Origin: Aquamicrobium sp. | Lineage (GTDB): Bacteria; Pseudomonadota; Alphaproteobacteria; Rhizobiales; Rhizobiaceae | Assembly: GCA_019739225.1 (NCBI GenBank) | Contig: JAHHDT010000006.1 | Location: forward strand, 1-64,000 | Direction of reading: 5' to 3' | Length of the DNA stretch: 64,000 nucleotides | Part shown: piece after piece, positions 63,017 through 64,000 of the stretch | Layout of the letters: the number at the start of each line of letters is the position of its first letter | Numbering within the stretch: the stretch's first letter is position 1 | Position numbers and translations under genes: made by a program | The notes under the pieces: model-generated | Seen by the model: only the letters and a program-made list of their open reading frames with translations | Told to the model about the DNA's origin: nothing | Database searches by the model: none

Positions 63017-64000
63017 ATGAAGAGCCTGCACCCAGCCGACCCCGCAATTGCGGTGTTGCTGCCTTGCTATAACGAGGAACAGACGATCGGCGCGGTGGTT
63101 CGCGGCTTCCGGGAGGCGCTGCCGCAAGCCACCATCTACGTCTACGACAACAACTCGACCGACCTGACCGCGCTCCAGGCGCGCGCCGGCGGCGCGATCG
63201 TCATCCGCGAGCCACGCCAGGGCAAGGGCAACGTGGTGCGTCGCATGTTCGCCGACATCGAGGCCGACATCTATGTCATGGCCGACGGCGACGGCACCTA
63301 CGACCCGCAGGATGCACCGCAGCTCATCAACACGCTGCTGACGGAACGGGTCGATATGGTGGTCGGCACGCGGCGTGGCGTGACCGACGATGCCGGCCGC
63401 GCCGGACATGCCTTCGGCAACCGCATCTTCAATACGCTCTACCAGTTTCTCTTCGGCCGCGATTTCACCGACATCTTCTCCGGCTACCGCGTGTTCTCGC
63501 GTCGCTACGTGAAGAGCTTTCCCGCCGTTTCCGGCGGCTTCGAGATCGAGACCGAGATGTCGGTCCACGCGTCCGCGCTGCGTATTCCCGTCTGCGAGAT
63601 GCCGCTCGACTATGGCCGACGGCCGGAAGGCTCAGAATCGAAGCTGTCGACCTTCCGCGATGGTGGCAAGATCCTCTGGATGTTTGCGATGCTGATGAAG
63701 GAGACCCGGCCGGCACGCTTCTTCGGCGCTCTTGCGATCCTGTCGCTCGCAGCAAGCGCCGGCTTCGCCGCCCCCGTGCTTTACGAATATTTCACCACCG
63801 GCTACGTGGCGAAAGTGCCGACCTGGATCCTGTCGATCGGGCTGCTGATGCTGTCGATGATCATGATGGTGGCGGGACTGATCCTCGATTCCGTGGCGCG
63901 CGGCCGGGCCGAGCAGAAGCGTATCCATTATCTCAGCCACGCACCCGCGCAGACCATCGCCAAGACTGCGGGCGAGGCCGACAAGCACCGGTCCATCCGG
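63017..64000 (+). CDS. GT2 polyprenyl/dolichyl-phosphate mannosyltransferase-like (runs off the right edge)
   Basis: At least 328 residues from ATG 63017, preceded by GGAG; no stop before the window ends. GT-A fold: IAVLLPCYNEEQTIGAVV, then VYDNNSTDLT, GKGNVVRRMFADIEADIYVM, and the DxD in ADGDGTYDP near residue 92. Later FSGYRVFSRRYVKSFP and GGFEIETEMSVHA. Two C-terminal membrane helices (about 240-260 and 270-295). Such enzymes load a sugar onto a polyprenyl phosphate for use by GT-C enzymes, like the divergent neighbour. The visible part may be almost the whole protein. Confidence 0.88.
   Translation, partial: MKSLHPADPAIAVLLPCYNEEQTIGAVVRGFREALPQATIYVYDNNSTDLTALQARAGGAIVIREPRQGKGNVVRRMFADIEADIYVMADGDGTYDPQDAPQLINTLLTERVDMVVGTRRGVTDDAGRAGHAFGNRIFNTLYQFLFGRDFTDIFSGYRVFSRRYVKSFPAVSGGFEIETEMSVHASALRIPVCEMPLDYGRRPEGSESKLSTFRDGGKILWMFAMLMKETRPARFFGALAILSLAASAGFAAPVLYEYFTTGYVAKVPTWILSIGLLMLSMIMMVAGLILDSVARGRAEQKRIHYLSHAPAQTIAKTAGEADKHRSIR

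Overview
The window comes from a high-GC alphaproteobacterium, most likely a Rhizobiales member of the Mesorhizobium/Nitratireductor (Phyllobacteriaceae) type. Evidence: the TIGR02300-aroA-cmk-rpsA neighbourhood typical of this order, a class II EPSP synthase closely resembling the Agrobacterium CP4 type, an ECF11 RpoE-ChrR pair, an FzlA-like division protein, and a dapB-gpmA-tRNA-Leu neighbourhood. Almost everything is ordinary chromosome. The exception is a compact integrated element of about 10.7 kb at tRNA-Leu(CAG).

Layout. 1-3450: a periplasmic rhodanese, a YeeE/YedE sulfur transporter, a Pro/Cys-repeat exported protein and an uncharacterised protein form a sulfur-handling cluster. 3608-8284: an EamA exporter, an ECF41-type sigma factor with its own SnoaL-like control domain, a divergent ECF42 sigma factor coupled to a DGPF/YCII protein, and two small proteins (ABM and cupin). 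8272-15200: an RpoE-ChrR singlet-oxygen type stress module with flavin oxidoreductase, DUF1295, cyclopropane-synthase-like methylase, DUF2177, DUF2147 and DUF1365 genes. Three sites match the ECF11 promoter form TGATCC-N18-TA, so the genes look like one regulon that remodels membrane fatty acids. 15319-22433: tRNA-Ala, the FYDLN protein, aroA, several small enzymes, cmk and rpsA with a strong terminator. 22461-26674: DoxX, an Ldh_2-family dehydrogenase, CsbD, a frameshifted acetylpolyamine-amidohydrolase-like gene, and a TetR regulator divergent from a membrane protein. 26698-29902: znuA divergent from znuCB-zur around one perfect Zur-type palindrome. 29978-33670: a CecR-like regulator and HlyD/ABC exporter operon with a 22-bp palindromic operator. 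33711-46755: housekeeping and envelope genes (Na+/H+ antiporter, NDUFA9-like, TauE, uppP, fzlA-like, queG, mepA, mgsA, glk, an ABC exporter, dapB, gpmA).

46946-57657: an integrated element bounded by a perfect 42-bp direct repeat that starts inside the 3' end of tRNA-Leu. It has a tyrosine integrase, a single 1300-residue phage-type 'large polyvalent'/internal-virion-like protein, and a leftward set encoding a ParB-like protein, an RNase-H-fold protein that has lost its catalytic acids, an excisionase-like HTH protein, a Hin-type serine recombinase and unknowns. On its right arm are two rightward cargo genes: a small exported Cys protein and a protein with a HEPN-type RNxxxH motif. No capsid, terminase, portal, replication or conjugation gene is visible. 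The best reading is a phage satellite or heavily reduced prophage that keeps one ejected virion protein. This is the part of the window most likely to be new biology.

57737-64000: chromosome resumes with DUF1330, an amidohydrolase, an RlpA-like protein, a GGDEF/EAL protein, and a divergent pair of a GT-C-like membrane protein and a GT2 glycosyltransferase that runs off the right edge.

All assignments come from reading the sequence. No database search was run.
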